Positions 15,835-23,839 of a DNA stretch of 49,705 bases are shown in pieces. A program made the position numbers and the translations under genes. Position 1 is the first letter of the stretch, and each line of letters begins with the position of its first letter. The notes beneath the pieces were generated by a model, which worked only from the letters and a program-made list of their open reading frames with translations, ran no database searches and was not told the origin of the DNA. Origin of the DNA: Eggerthellaceae bacterium (GTDB lineage: Bacteria; Actinomycetota; Coriobacteriia; Coriobacteriales; Eggerthellaceae); contig JAAWAY010000046.1 of NCBI GenBank assembly GCA_022792415.1, forward strand, positions 1 to 49,705, given 5' to 3'.

Positions 15835-16189
15835 GGGTACTCCTTGAACTCGCGGTTCGCCTTGAACCTGAACACAGTAAGGGTTCATCTTGCCATAAAC
15901 GCTGAGTGCCCGGCTGGTTCTTTACGCAACTAACAGAATGCTGTAACCCGATGGCGCGCCGCGGGCGCTCGGCCAAGCCCGACCCCGGCCAAGCCCAAGT
16001 CTGCGGCTTCTCTCGCACTCTTATATAGTCAGACGGCCCGGGAGCTGTTTTCCGCCGAGGCGCGCCAACAGGGATTTCCCGTGAAGGTATCGACGTGTTT
16101 CGGCTGCTCACGGTACAATCGCCCTGAACTGCGCCGCCTGCGGGCGCGTCGCTGTGCAAACGCCGCCAAAACGAGAGACGAGGGCCGTC

Positions 16190-17305
16190 ATGAGAAGGGA
16201 AGCGATCGCCGCGCTGACGTCGCGCCGCCGGGATGCGGCCGCCCCGCGCGCCTGCATCGCTGCCTGCTCCGATGTTGCCCCTGTCCCCGCCTTCGCCCGC
16301 GTTCTCGCCGCCTTCGTGGCGCTCGCCCTGGCCGCGCTGCTGACCGTCGCAGCGCCGCTTGCCTCTGCGTCCTCGCTCGCTTCCGCCGCGCCCGGCCCCG
16401 CCCTCGCGTGGGCCGCCCCCGCCTCTGACGAGGCGGCTCCCTACTGGATATCAGTCACCTACACCGGCGACGGCACGGCCGAGGCGTCCGCCCGCGTCGA
16501 GCCCGACGACTCCCACACCGTGCACTGGCGCGCCAACGCCGGCGCCGAGGTGGTGGCCGTGGTAGTGGACGGCGAGGTCCGCGACGACCTGGCGGGACAG
16601 ACCTCGGGATCGGTCAGCTTCTCGGGCATCACGGCCGACCACTCCGTCGAGGTGGCCTTCACGCCGCTGGGCGAGGGCCCCCAGTTCTCCGTCAGCACCA
16701 CCATCGAGGGCGGCCCCGGCTGGATCAGCGGCGCGGGTGCCGTGCCGCGGGGCGACAGCCGCGTGGTGTCGTGGCAGGCCGATGAGGGCTGGAAGGTAGC
16801 CGCCGTCCTGGTGGACGGCACGGCGCGCAGCGACCTGGTGGCCGTCCGCTCCACCATCTTCCAGAACATCGCCGCCAACCACAGCATCGAGGTGGTGGTG
16901 GCGCCTGACGAGTCCGCGTCGGCGTCGAGCGCGTCCACCACGGACGACGGCGAGGCCACGCTGTTCGCCCAGCGCAAGGCCGTGTCGCCGACGAGCCCCT
17001 TCGAGGAGCCCGCCGAGGGCGCGCCCCGCCTGGTGTATGACCTGGTCAGCTTGGTACACGCCGGTGGGATGGCGTCGCTTGTGGTGGGCGTGGTGCTGTT
17101 CGCCGCGCTGGTGGCGGGCGCGCACGTGCTGTCCGATCGGCGCCGCTACTACGAGGAGGACCTGCGCGAGGCCCAGGAGGCCGCGGAGGCCGAGCGCGCC
17201 GAGCGGGCGGCCGAGGCCGACGCCTACCTGGCCGGCTACTACGACGCCTACCTGGCCGCCTACGGCGAGGACGACCCGGCGGACGAGGACGCTCCCGGCG
17301 CGTGA
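16190..17305 (+). CDS. Membrane-anchored protein with two Ig-like/InlB-type repeats
   Basis: No named family is recognised. Residues about 35-65 form a hydrophobic Ala/Leu segment that looks like an export signal. Two similar beta-rich modules follow (about 85-155 and 158-235). Each contains GAEVVAVVVDG or GWKVAAVLVDG and ends in a TADHSVEV or AANHSIEV strand, the texture of bacterial InlB-B/Ig-like surface repeats. A second membrane helix lies at about 290-315, and a charged helical tail rich in Ala/Glu/Tyr ends the protein. The start at 16190 has gaggg five bases upstream. An export and surface-display role is inference. It is followed at once by a 29-bp perfect hairpin. Confidence 0.72.
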   Translation: MRREAIAALTSRRRDAAAPRACIAACSDVAPVPAFARVLAAFVALALAALLTVAAPLASASSLASAAPGPALAWAAPASDEAAPYWISVTYTGDGTAEASARVEPDDSHTVHWRANAGAEVVAVVVDGEVRDDLAGQTSGSVSFSGITADHSVEVAFTPLGEGPQFSVSTTIEGGPGWISGAGAVPRGDSRVVSWQADEGWKVAAVLVDGTARSDLVAVRSTIFQNIAANHSIEVVVAPDESASASSASTTDDGEATLFAQRKAVSPTSPFEEPAEGAPRLVYDLVSLVHAGGMASLVVGVVLFAALVAGAHVLSDRRRYYEEDLREAQEAAEAERAERAAEADAYLAGYYDAYLAAYGEDDPADEDAPGA

Positions 17306-17312
17306 CAGAGTG

Positions 17313-17376
17313 CGTGACAGAGGGTCACATCAAACGTCACGTGTTGGCGTGACGTTTGATGTGACCCTCTGTCACG
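17313..17376. repeat. 29-bp perfect inverted repeat (hairpin)
   Basis: Arms 17313-17341 and 17348-17376 are perfect complements around a 6-base loop (tgttgg). The arm core is gggtcacatcaaacgtcac. It starts 8 bases after the stop codon at 17305. A partial direct copy of its first bases (gcgtgacagag) lies just upstream. It can serve as a bidirectional transcription barrier. The length and perfection exceed an ordinary terminator and no T-run follows. Confidence 0.85.
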
Positions 17377-17526
17377 TGCCGCGCACCCGCGGAAACGGCT
17401 TGTCATCATCCCTGCGCTGACCTGCGCGCTTCGCTTTTCCCACGGTAGCATGGAGGGACGCGGGGCCCGCGCCTCGCGGCGCCGTCGGGGCCGCCAGCCC
17501 CCGGCGCTCAGGCGAAGGGAGGCCTC

Positions 17527-19179
17527 ATGCCCACGTTCCGGGAGTTCATGCGCGTCGCGCAGATCAGCGCCAAGGACCACACGTCCACGACTCGCATGGG
17601 CGAGATCCTGGCCATCATGCGCAAGTACCACGTCACGCGCGGGCTCACTCCCGAGAAGGCCGTGGAGGTGCTGGAGGCGCTCGGCCCCACCTACGTGAAG
17701 ATCGGCCAGCTGGCGTCCAGCCGCTCCGACCTGCTGCCGGTGGCCTACTGCAACGCCCTCGCGCAGCTGCACGCCAACGTGCTGCCGCTGCCGTTCTCCC
17801 AGATAGCCGCCTGCATCGACGAGGCCTACGGCGCGCCGTGGACCACGGTGTTCGCCTCCATCGACGAAAAGCCCCTCGGGTCGGCGTCCATCGCCCAGGT
17901 GCACCGGGCCGTGCTGCTGGACGGCAGCGTGGTGGCCGTGAAGGTGCGCCGCCCCGGCGTGGCCGAGCAGATGGCCGAGGACATCACGCTCATGAAGCAC
18001 CTGCTGGCCGTGGCCGAGCTGGCCTCCGAGTCGCACGAGGCCATCATGCTCAGCCTGGACAACGCGCTGGAGGAGCTGGAGCGCACCACCGCCAACGAGG
18101 TGGACTTCACCGTCGAGCTGGGCAACCTCGTGCGGTTCCACGACGAGATAGCCGACCAGCAAGGCGTCACGTCCCCGCTTCCCTACCCGAAGTACTCCAC
18201 CGACTCGGTGCTGGTGATGGAATACGTGGAGGGCACGCGCATCGACGACGTCAAGGCCCTGCGTGCCCAGGGCGATGACGTGCAGAAGCTGGCCGAGAGG
18301 CTGGTGCAGAGCTACGTGACCCAGGTGCTCGACGACGGGTTCTTCCACGCCGACCCGCACCCCGGCAACATCCTGGTGCGCGACGGCGACATCGTGTGGA
18401 TCGACCTGGGCATGACCGGCAGCCTCACGTCCAGCCAGCGCGTGCTGGTGGGGCAGATGTTCCGCGCGGTGGTGACGGGCAACGCCTACAACTTGAAGGA
18501 GGCGGTGCTGGGCCTGTCGGTGGTGCACGGCGACGTGGACCACGGGGCGCTGCTGGCCAAGATGAGCGTGCTTCTGGAAGAGTACGGCAACGCGGACCTG
18601 AAGGACATCAACATGGGCGCGCTGTTCGAGGAGATCGTCGAGATCCTGCGCACCCAGAACCTCATCATGGTGCCGTCGGTTACCATGCTGGCGCGCGGCG
18701 TCGTCACCATCGAGGGCGTCATGACCACCATCGCCCCCGACGCCAACGTGATGAAGATCATATCCACCCACGTCATCAAGCAGGCGCTCACCCTGCGCCA
18801 TCTGGAGGGGCGGGCCGTCGAGCTCATGACGGCCACGGCGGAGTCGGCCGAGGCGCTGACGAAGCTGCCGCGCCAGGTGTCCAACACGCTGGACATGCTC
18901 GACCGCGGCGAGGTGTCGGTGGTGGGCGACCTGAAGGTGCCGGTGAACGCCCTGGCCACGCTGTACGCCGTCTGCGGGCGGCTGTCCATGGCGCTCATAT
19001 CGGCGGGGCTGTTCATCGGATCGTCCATCCTGTGCACCACCGACATGCAGCCCAAGCTGCTGGAGGTGCCGCTGCTGGGCGCGCTGGGGTACCTGGGCGC
19101 GTTCGTCCTGGGCGTGTACGTGATCTACCGCACGCTGCTGAGCCGCCACCAGATGAGAAACGACGAGGAGCTGAGATGA
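17527..19179 (+). CDS. ABC1/UbiB-family atypical kinase
   Basis: UbiB/COQ8-type proteins are atypical kinases/ATPases that support isoprenoid-quinone synthesis. Signature strings are present: LGPTYVKIGQLASSRSDLLP (KxGQ), PLGSASIAQVH (Ala-rich loop replacing the usual Gly loop), VAVKVRRPG, HADPHPGNILV (catalytic Asp and metal Asn) and WIDLGMTG (DFG equivalent). Two membrane helices close to the C terminus (about 488-508 and 515-540) anchor it. It has 550 aa, a usual length. The ATG has ggaggcctc upstream. It overlaps the MBL hydrolase by 4 bases (ATGA), so they are co-translated. A role around menaquinone is suggested by the family and by the men genes in the window, but is not proven. Confidence 0.92.
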   Translation: MPTFREFMRVAQISAKDHTSTTRMGEILAIMRKYHVTRGLTPEKAVEVLEALGPTYVKIGQLASSRSDLLPVAYCNALAQLHANVLPLPFSQIAACIDEAYGAPWTTVFASIDEKPLGSASIAQVHRAVLLDGSVVAVKVRRPGVAEQMAEDITLMKHLLAVAELASESHEAIMLSLDNALEELERTTANEVDFTVELGNLVRFHDEIADQQGVTSPLPYPKYSTDSVLVMEYVEGTRIDDVKALRAQGDDVQKLAERLVQSYVTQVLDDGFFHADPHPGNILVRDGDIVWIDLGMTGSLTSSQRVLVGQMFRAVVTGNAYNLKEAVLGLSVVHGDVDHGALLAKMSVLLEEYGNADLKDINMGALFEEIVEILRTQNLIMVPSVTMLARGVVTIEGVMTTIAPDANVMKIISTHVIKQALTLRHLEGRAVELMTATAESAEALTKLPRQVSNTLDMLDRGEVSVVGDLKVPVNALATLYAVCGRLSMALISAGLFIGSSILCTTDMQPKLLEVPLLGALGYLGAFVLGVYVIYRTLLSRHQMRNDEELR

Positions 19180-20216
19180 CGACCCCCTTGTTCGAGCAGG
19201 TGCACGCCGATCCCGACGTGTTCCAGCTGAAGGTTCCCTTCCCCAACGTGGTGACCACCGAGACCAACGTCTACGTGGTGCGCGACGGCGACGACGTGCT
19301 GGTGGTGGACGCCGGCGCCCCCACCGAGGGCGCGGGGCTGTACTTCGGCGCGGCGCTGGAGCAGCTGGGCGTCGACCCGGCGCGGGCGCGCTACTTCCTC
19401 ACGCACCTGCACTACGACCACGCGGGGCTCGTGGGCGGCTTCGTCCCCGACGAGGCCGTCGTCTACCTGGGGCGCGGCGAGCTGCCGGCCGCCCGGGCCG
19501 ACTTCGGCGAGCGCAGCGCCCGTTACTCGAGCGCGCGGTTCGTCGAGGAGGGGCTCACCGCCGAGGAGGCGGCCCGCGCCCACGCGCCGCTGCACGTGTC
19601 GATGCCCATCGACGTGGACGCGCGCCCGGTCGTGGTGGTGGACGAGGGCGACGAGGTGGCCGTGGGGCGCTATCGGTTCCGGGTGGTGAACGTGCCCGGC
19701 CACACGCGCGGGCACGTGGCGCTGCTCCACCCCGAGTCGGGTATCTGCTTCACGGGCGACCACGTGCTGTTCATCATCTCGCCTGGGCTGTCACTGTTCG
19801 TGGACGGGGGCGACGCGCTGAGCGCGTACCTGGACAGCCTGGACAAGGTGGCGGCGCTGGGCTGCTCGCGGCTGTTCATCTCGCATGGCGAGAACCGGCT
19901 GGACTTCGCCGAGCGCATCGAGGCCCTCAAGGCCCACCATGCCAAGCGCTGCGACGCGATGGCCGCCGTGGTCGAGCAGGCAGCCGCGCGCGGCGAGGAG
20001 CCCACGGGGGCCGACGTCATCCGGGCCATCGGCTGGCGCATCCCCTTCGCCACCATCGACGAGTGCGAGCCGCTGCAGCAGTGGAGCATCTACACGCTGG
20101 GCATCGTGCTGCTCGACCACCTGGTGGCCGAGGGGCGCCTGGCGCGGCGGGCCGACGAGGCGGACGTCCACCGCTACCGGCCGGCGGGCGCGGGCACGGC
20201 GCGCGAAAACGGGTAA
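19176..20216 (+). CDS. MBL-fold metallo-hydrolase
   Basis: This is a metallo-beta-lactamase-fold hydrolase. The metal motif HLHYDH (in THLHYDHAG) is present. The third ligand lies in PGHTRGH, the bridging Asp in FTGDHVL, and a late His in ISHGEN. A C-terminal part (about 255-340) resembles the winged-helix extension found in LACTB2/RNase-like members. The substrate cannot be read from the sequence. The product is 346 aa. The start overlaps the ubiB stop by 4 bases. The stop lies 46 bases before the universal stress protein. Confidence 0.9.
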   Translation: MTTPLFEQVHADPDVFQLKVPFPNVVTTETNVYVVRDGDDVLVVDAGAPTEGAGLYFGAALEQLGVDPARARYFLTHLHYDHAGLVGGFVPDEAVVYLGRGELPAARADFGERSARYSSARFVEEGLTAEEAARAHAPLHVSMPIDVDARPVVVVDEGDEVAVGRYRFRVVNVPGHTRGHVALLHPESGICFTGDHVLFIISPGLSLFVDGGDALSAYLDSLDKVAALGCSRLFISHGENRLDFAERIEALKAHHAKRCDAMAAVVEQAAARGEEPTGADVIRAIGWRIPFATIDECEPLQQWSIYTLGIVLLDHLVAEGRLARRADEADVHRYRPAGAGTARENG

Positions 20217-20262
20217 GAGGGCGCGCCGACGGCGCGCAGAGGCATCGAGCAAGGAGGCAGTC

Positions 20263-20733
20263 ATGCATCAGAAGGTTCTGGTTCCCTACGACAAGTCCGA
20301 ACCGGCGCGCCATGCGCTCGCCCAGGCCATCGACCTGATGGCCGGCGTCCCCGACGGGCAGATCACCGTGCTGAACGTGGTGGACTGGCACGACTTCAAC
20401 GCCGAGACGTTCAAGATCGCGTCGCGCATGTCCGGCGTGATGGGCGACTCCCTGGACATGAGCGCCATCGCCGACGTCAACGCCGAGGCGGCCAAGGAGG
20501 CGGCCGACCGCATATCCGACGACATCGCCGACCTGGTGGGCGACGCGGGCGGCGTGTCGGTGGCCATCGTCAACGGGTCGCCCCACGACGCCATCACCGC
20601 CTACTGCGACGAGGGCGGCTTCGACGCCATCGTCATGGGCCACCGCGGGCTGGGCACCATGCGCGGGATGCTGGGCAGCGTGTGCTACTCGGTGCTGCAC
20701 AAGACGAGCAAGCCCGTGCTGATCGTGAAGTAG
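20263..20733 (+). CDS. Universal stress protein, UspA family
   Basis: This is a single-domain Usp of 156 aa. The nucleotide-binding signature is complete: GHRGLG, nine residues, then GSVCYSVLHKTSKPVLIVK, so it should be an ATP-binding Usp. The first strand is KVLVPYDKSEPA. The aaggaggcagtc ribosome site is strong. It is probably the last gene of the ubiB-MBL-usp unit, closed by the hairpin at 20761-20797. Confidence 0.94.
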   Translation: MHQKVLVPYDKSEPARHALAQAIDLMAGVPDGQITVLNVVDWHDFNAETFKIASRMSGVMGDSLDMSAIADVNAEAAKEAADRISDDIADLVGDAGGVSVAIVNGSPHDAITAYCDEGGFDAIVMGHRGLGTMRGMLGSVCYSVLHKTSKPVLIVK

Positions 20734-20760
20734 CGCGCGGCTTTTTAGGACCCGATGCGC

Positions 20761-20797
20761 GGCCGGGGCGCCCTCCAGAGGGAAGGGCGCCCCGGCC
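20761..20797. terminator. Bidirectional terminator hairpin between usp and pspA
   Basis: GGCCGGGGCGCCC and GGGCGCCCCGGCC form a 13-bp perfect stem with an 11-base loop, between two convergent genes. Confidence 0.8.
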
Positions 20798-20822
20798 GTT
20801 TCGCGCTTTGGCGTAGGGGGGG

Positions 20823-21509
20823 CTAGTTGATCCCCATCTCCGCCTTCATGCGGGCCAACTCGTCGTCGACGGCGGCGGTGGACCCGGCCTGCTCGTACTT
20901 CTTCTCCAGCTCGGCCGCGGGATCGGCGGGCTTGGCGCTCAGCTCGGCCTTGGCGTTGGCGCGGTCGAGCATCTCGTCGGCCTTGGCCTCCATGCGGCTG
21001 AAGGCGCTGATGGCCTCGGCGGCGCTGTCGCCGGCGGCGGTGAGGTCGTTCACCTTGTCCTGCGTCTTGGCCACGGCCACCTTGGCCTTGATGGCCTGGC
21101 GGCGGCCCTGCAGCGTCTCGATGTCGGACACCAGCTTGTCGTGCATCTGGCGCATCTTGGACGCGTTGTCCTGGGCGGCGGCGTAGGCGATCTTCAGGCC
21201 CTCGTTGTGCGCCTCGAGCTGCTGCTTCTTGGCCAGGAACGTGCGGGCGTCGCCCTCGTTGCCGGCCTCGAGCGCCTTGCGGGCCAGGCCGTCGTAGCGG
21301 TCGATCTCGGCCTGGTTGTCGTCGACGGCGCGCTTGCAACGCGCCTCCTCGGCCATGACGCCGGCCGTGGCCTCGCGCACCTCGGCCAGGCTCTCGGTGA
21401 GCTCGCGCAGATACTGGTCGACCATCTTCTCGGGGTCCTCCGCCTTGTCGAGGAGGTCGTTGATGTTCGCCTTGACGATGGAGGTGAATCGATCGAGGAT
21501 TCCGCTCAT
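20823..21509 (-). CDS. pspA: PspA/IM30-family membrane-stress protein
   Basis: PspA/Vipp1 (ESCRT-III superfamily) proteins polymerise on and stabilise the inner membrane. The 228 residues begin with an amphipathic helix (GILDRFTSIVKANINDLLD). This is followed by EDPEKMVDQYLREL and a long coiled coil to about residue 165 (ARTFLAKKQQLEAHNEGL), the family pattern. A short acidic tail ends in DDELARMKAEMGIN. The aggag site lies nine bases before the ATG. The TPM-like membrane protein follows on the same strand about 76 bases upstream in coordinates, and the two are probably co-transcribed. Confidence 0.92.
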   Translation of the reverse strand: MSGILDRFTSIVKANINDLLDKAEDPEKMVDQYLRELTESLAEVREATAGVMAEEARCKRAVDDNQAEIDRYDGLARKALEAGNEGDARTFLAKKQQLEAHNEGLKIAYAAAQDNASKMRQMHDKLVSDIETLQGRRQAIKAKVAVAKTQDKVNDLTAAGDSAAEAISAFSRMEAKADEMLDRANAKAELSAKPADPAAELEKKYEQAGSTAAVDDELARMKAEMGIN

Positions 21510-21585
21510 AGGTTGTGCTCCTGTCTGGCCCGCAGGCCGGTCGGTTTCCCGCGCGCGGGCGCGGCTTGCTGATGAAGGGGCGCGC

Positions 21586-22839
21586 CTAGGCGTCGGGCCC
21601 CTTGTCGCTGGGGGTGGGCGCGACCTCGTACTTGGAGGCGGCGGCGTCGAGCGCAGGGTCGCCGAACGTGCCGTCCGGGCCCGGCGCGGCTGCTGCCGGC
21701 GCGCTGGGGGCAGAGGCTGCCTCGTACTTGGAGGCCAGGTCCTCGGTGGCCGTGTCGCCGAACTTCTCGAGCGGCGTGTTGAGGATCTGCTCCATGCGCT
21801 GCGACTCGCGTTCGCGCTGGTCGCGGTGGCGCTTGATGACGACAGCGACGATGACCGCCACCGCGACCAGCGCCACGCAGACCGCCACGGGCACCACGGG
21901 CGATGGCGTCACCGTCATGATGCGCTCGCCGGTGTCGGCGAAGGCCTTGGAGAAGATCTGCTCCTCGGACAGGCTCGTGTCGTTGTAGTAGCGGTCGAGA
22001 TAGTCGGCCAGCACGGCCACGGCCTCGCTGTCCATGATGGTCTTGGCCTGCGAGCCCACGGCGTAGCCCGCCGTGAACGACCCGCTGCCGTCATCGCAGA
22101 ACACCAGCAGGAAGTGCGCCTCGTCGTCGAAGAGCTCGTTGTAGAGCTGGTCGGCGTACTGCGCCAGCTGGTCGGACGAGCGTGACGTGCCGTTGGGCAG
22201 GATGTACACGTAGGGCCACACGCCGGTCTCGTCGTGGAACTGGCTCAGGCCGTCTTCCAGCACGCGGGGCGTGCGCACCCAGTCGCCGTCGGCGTCGGTG
22301 TAGTAGGGCGTGACGAGGGCCGCGTCCTGGGGCAGCGCCTCGCGCTCCACCGACGAGCGCGTGATCTCGCCCGACGAGCAGCCGCCGCCGAAGGCCGCGA
22401 AGATGAGCAGCGCCAGCGCGATGACGGCGACGATGATGAACGCCGTGCCGCAGCCGGACTTGCCGGCTTGGCCCGCCGCCCCCTGCGCGGGGACGGGGCC
22501 CGTGGGCGAGCCGGGGCCGCCGGGGCCGGCGGTTGCGTAGCGCGGGTCGGTGTCGGGCGTGGCGTAGGGCGATTGCGGGGTGCCGGGCTGCACGGGCGCG
22601 CCGCCCGAGCCGCCCACGTTGATGCGCGGTGCGAAGATGGTGGGGAACCCGCCGAGGAAGCCGCCGCCCAGGCCGCCGAACCCGCCGCGGTAGGGCGAGC
22701 CGCCGCGCGAGCCGCCGGTGTAGCTGCGGCCGCCGCCGCGGTTGCCGCCGGAGAACCCGCCGGTCGACCGGCTGCCTCCGGAGAAGCCCCCGCTGAAGCC
22801 CCCGCCCCCGCTGCGACCCCCGCCGCCTGAACGTCCCAT
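21586..22839 (-). CDS. Gly-rich membrane protein with TPM-like domain
   Basis: The protein has 417 aa. Residues 1-75 are a Gly/Ser/Arg repeat tract (GGFSGG units), and a Pro/Gly-rich stretch runs to about 120. Membrane helix 1 lies at about 130-150. An outside domain at about 155-290 contains FHDETGVWPYVYILPNG and DDEAHFLLVFCDDG, which resembles the TPM (YgcG/TLP18.3) fold. Membrane helix 2 lies at about 298-320. The tail repeats a short element twice (DLASKYE and AAASKYE). The start 22839 has aaggag six bases upstream; a longer frame to 22962 has unlikely content. TPM-like proteins often sit beside pspA, so a membrane-integrity role is inferred. The gap 22840-23100 upstream shows no other gene. 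Confidence 0.72.
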   Translation of the reverse strand: MGRSGGGGRSGGGGFSGGFSGGSRSTGGFSGGNRGGGRSYTGGSRGGSPYRGGFGGLGGGFLGGFPTIFAPRINVGGSGGAPVQPGTPQSPYATPDTDPRYATAGPGGPGSPTGPVPAQGAAGQAGKSGCGTAFIIVAVIALALLIFAAFGGGCSSGEITRSSVEREALPQDAALVTPYYTDADGDWVRTPRVLEDGLSQFHDETGVWPYVYILPNGTSRSSDQLAQYADQLYNELFDDEAHFLLVFCDDGSGSFTAGYAVGSQAKTIMDSEAVAVLADYLDRYYNDTSLSEEQIFSKAFADTGERIMTVTPSPVVPVAVCVALVAVAVIVAVVIKRHRDQRERESQRMEQILNTPLEKFGDTATEDLASKYEAASAPSAPAAAAPGPDGTFGDPALDAAASKYEVAPTPSDKGPDA

Positions 22840-23100
22840 GGGCGCTCCTTCCTGATGAGGCGGCCTGGTGCCGCCGGATGTGTGCCGTCTGGCGGGCGCG
22901 CGGGCCGGTCGTGCGAGCGGGCTTCCCGTGCGCCTGGTTGTCGGGCCGCGCGGCCCGGACATGCTCGCCGTCCATTATGGGGTGTGAAGGTCAGCGCATA
23001 CGGTCGTGGCGCGCACTTGATGCGAAACCGATATGTTTCCGGATGGGGGGAGGGGCGCGGCGTAAGGTCGTGGCGGGCGAGAGGGTCCTTTGGTTTTCAT

Positions 23101-23299
23101 CGGCGTTTTATCCAATTCTGCCGCGCTGACAACAAGCGTGCGCCATCTTCTTCCTCAGCTAGATTAGGCATGTCGCGTTTTCCCAGGTCAATGACGTGGC
23201 GAGCAGTTGAGCCCCCTTCGATCTTCTGAGAGAGGGTGGATTTGAGTCCGAAGAGCGCCTTAATTTGTTGTCCGCGCCCCGAAATTGGATAAAACGCCG
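23101..23299. mobile_element. Inverted-repeat element A (MITE-like, 199 bp)
   Basis: Terminal inverted repeats 23101-23135 and 23265-23299 match at 30 of 35 positions, starting cggcgttttatccaatt. The inner end carries gtccgcgccccgaaattgg, shared with element B at 39621-39816. On the minus strand the element is open throughout (ending LLSARQNWIK), but no start or ribosome site is seen. No clear target duplication is visible. From 23300 to 23531 I see no gene, only a run of nine or more G near 23354. Confidence 0.6.
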
Positions 23300-23531
23300 C
23301 CGATCGAGAGATGGCGGGCATTGCTGGGACGGGCTGGAAGCGGGATGATTTGGTGGGGGGGGGTGGCGATGTGCGGCGGTACGTCCTCCGCCGATGTGTC
23401 CTGCGCAGGATTGATTGCGACGGAGGCGCGAAATGCAAGCCGGTTCTCAAGCCGGGGTAGTAGCGGGGGTGGGAAGTCGGCCCGGTGGCGATTCGCAGAC
23501 GATCGGCACGCCTAAGACACAAAGACCATTG

Positions 23532-23571
23532 AAAACAAAACAGGCCAGCAAGCGAAAATACCTGCTGACCT
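23532..23571 (-). terminator. Rho-independent terminator of tRNA-Thr
   Basis: On the minus strand AGGTCAGC pairs with GCTGGCCT (one G-U pair), followed by gttttgtttt at 23541-23532. It begins 10 bases after the tRNA 3' end. Confidence 0.8.
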
Positions 23572-23581
23572 GCGCAAACTC

Positions 23582-23657
23582 TGGAGCCAACGAGCGGACT
23601 CGAACCGCTGACCTGCGCATTACGAGTGCGCTGCTCTACCAACTGAGCCACGTTGGC
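23582..23657 (-). tRNA. tRNA-Thr (anticodon CGU)
   Basis: A 76-nt cloverleaf on the minus strand. The acceptor GCCAACG pairs with CGTTGGC, the D-arm is GCTCAGTTGGTAGAGC, the anticodon loop CTCGTAA reads CGU, and the T-loop is GGTTCGAGTCC. The discriminator is U and the terminal CCA is encoded. It decodes ACG. Confidence 0.97.
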
Positions 23658-23684
23658 GTGGTGCTTCTTGCGAAGCGAACACGT

Positions 23685-23713
23685 AGTATAGCGAATCGGC
23701 CCGCGACGCGCAA
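23685..23713 (-). promoter_or_regulatory. Promoter of tRNA-Thr
   Basis: On the minus strand TTGCGC (23713-23708), 17 bases, TATACT (23690-23685) lies 28 bases before the tRNA 5' end. Confidence 0.7.
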
Positions 23714-23839
23714 GGCGCCGAATCGCGAACCTGCGCCCGGGTGCGGCCGCACCGCGGTCCTGCGCGTGGGGCGGTCGCACTGCGGCTCCGCTCCCGGCGC
23801 CCGTCCCGCGCCCCCGCTCGCAGTCCCGCGCCTACCCAG

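Noticed and set aside
17260-19149. Long antisense frame opposite ubiB
   Set aside because: ubiB is identified by many motifs; the antisense product is His/Val/Gly-rich and unstructured, as expected for a mirror frame.
23097-23780. Minus-strand frame covering element A and the tRNA gene
   Set aside because: It reads through the tRNA-Thr gene and its terminator and has no ribosome site; only the inverted-repeat element is retained as a feature.
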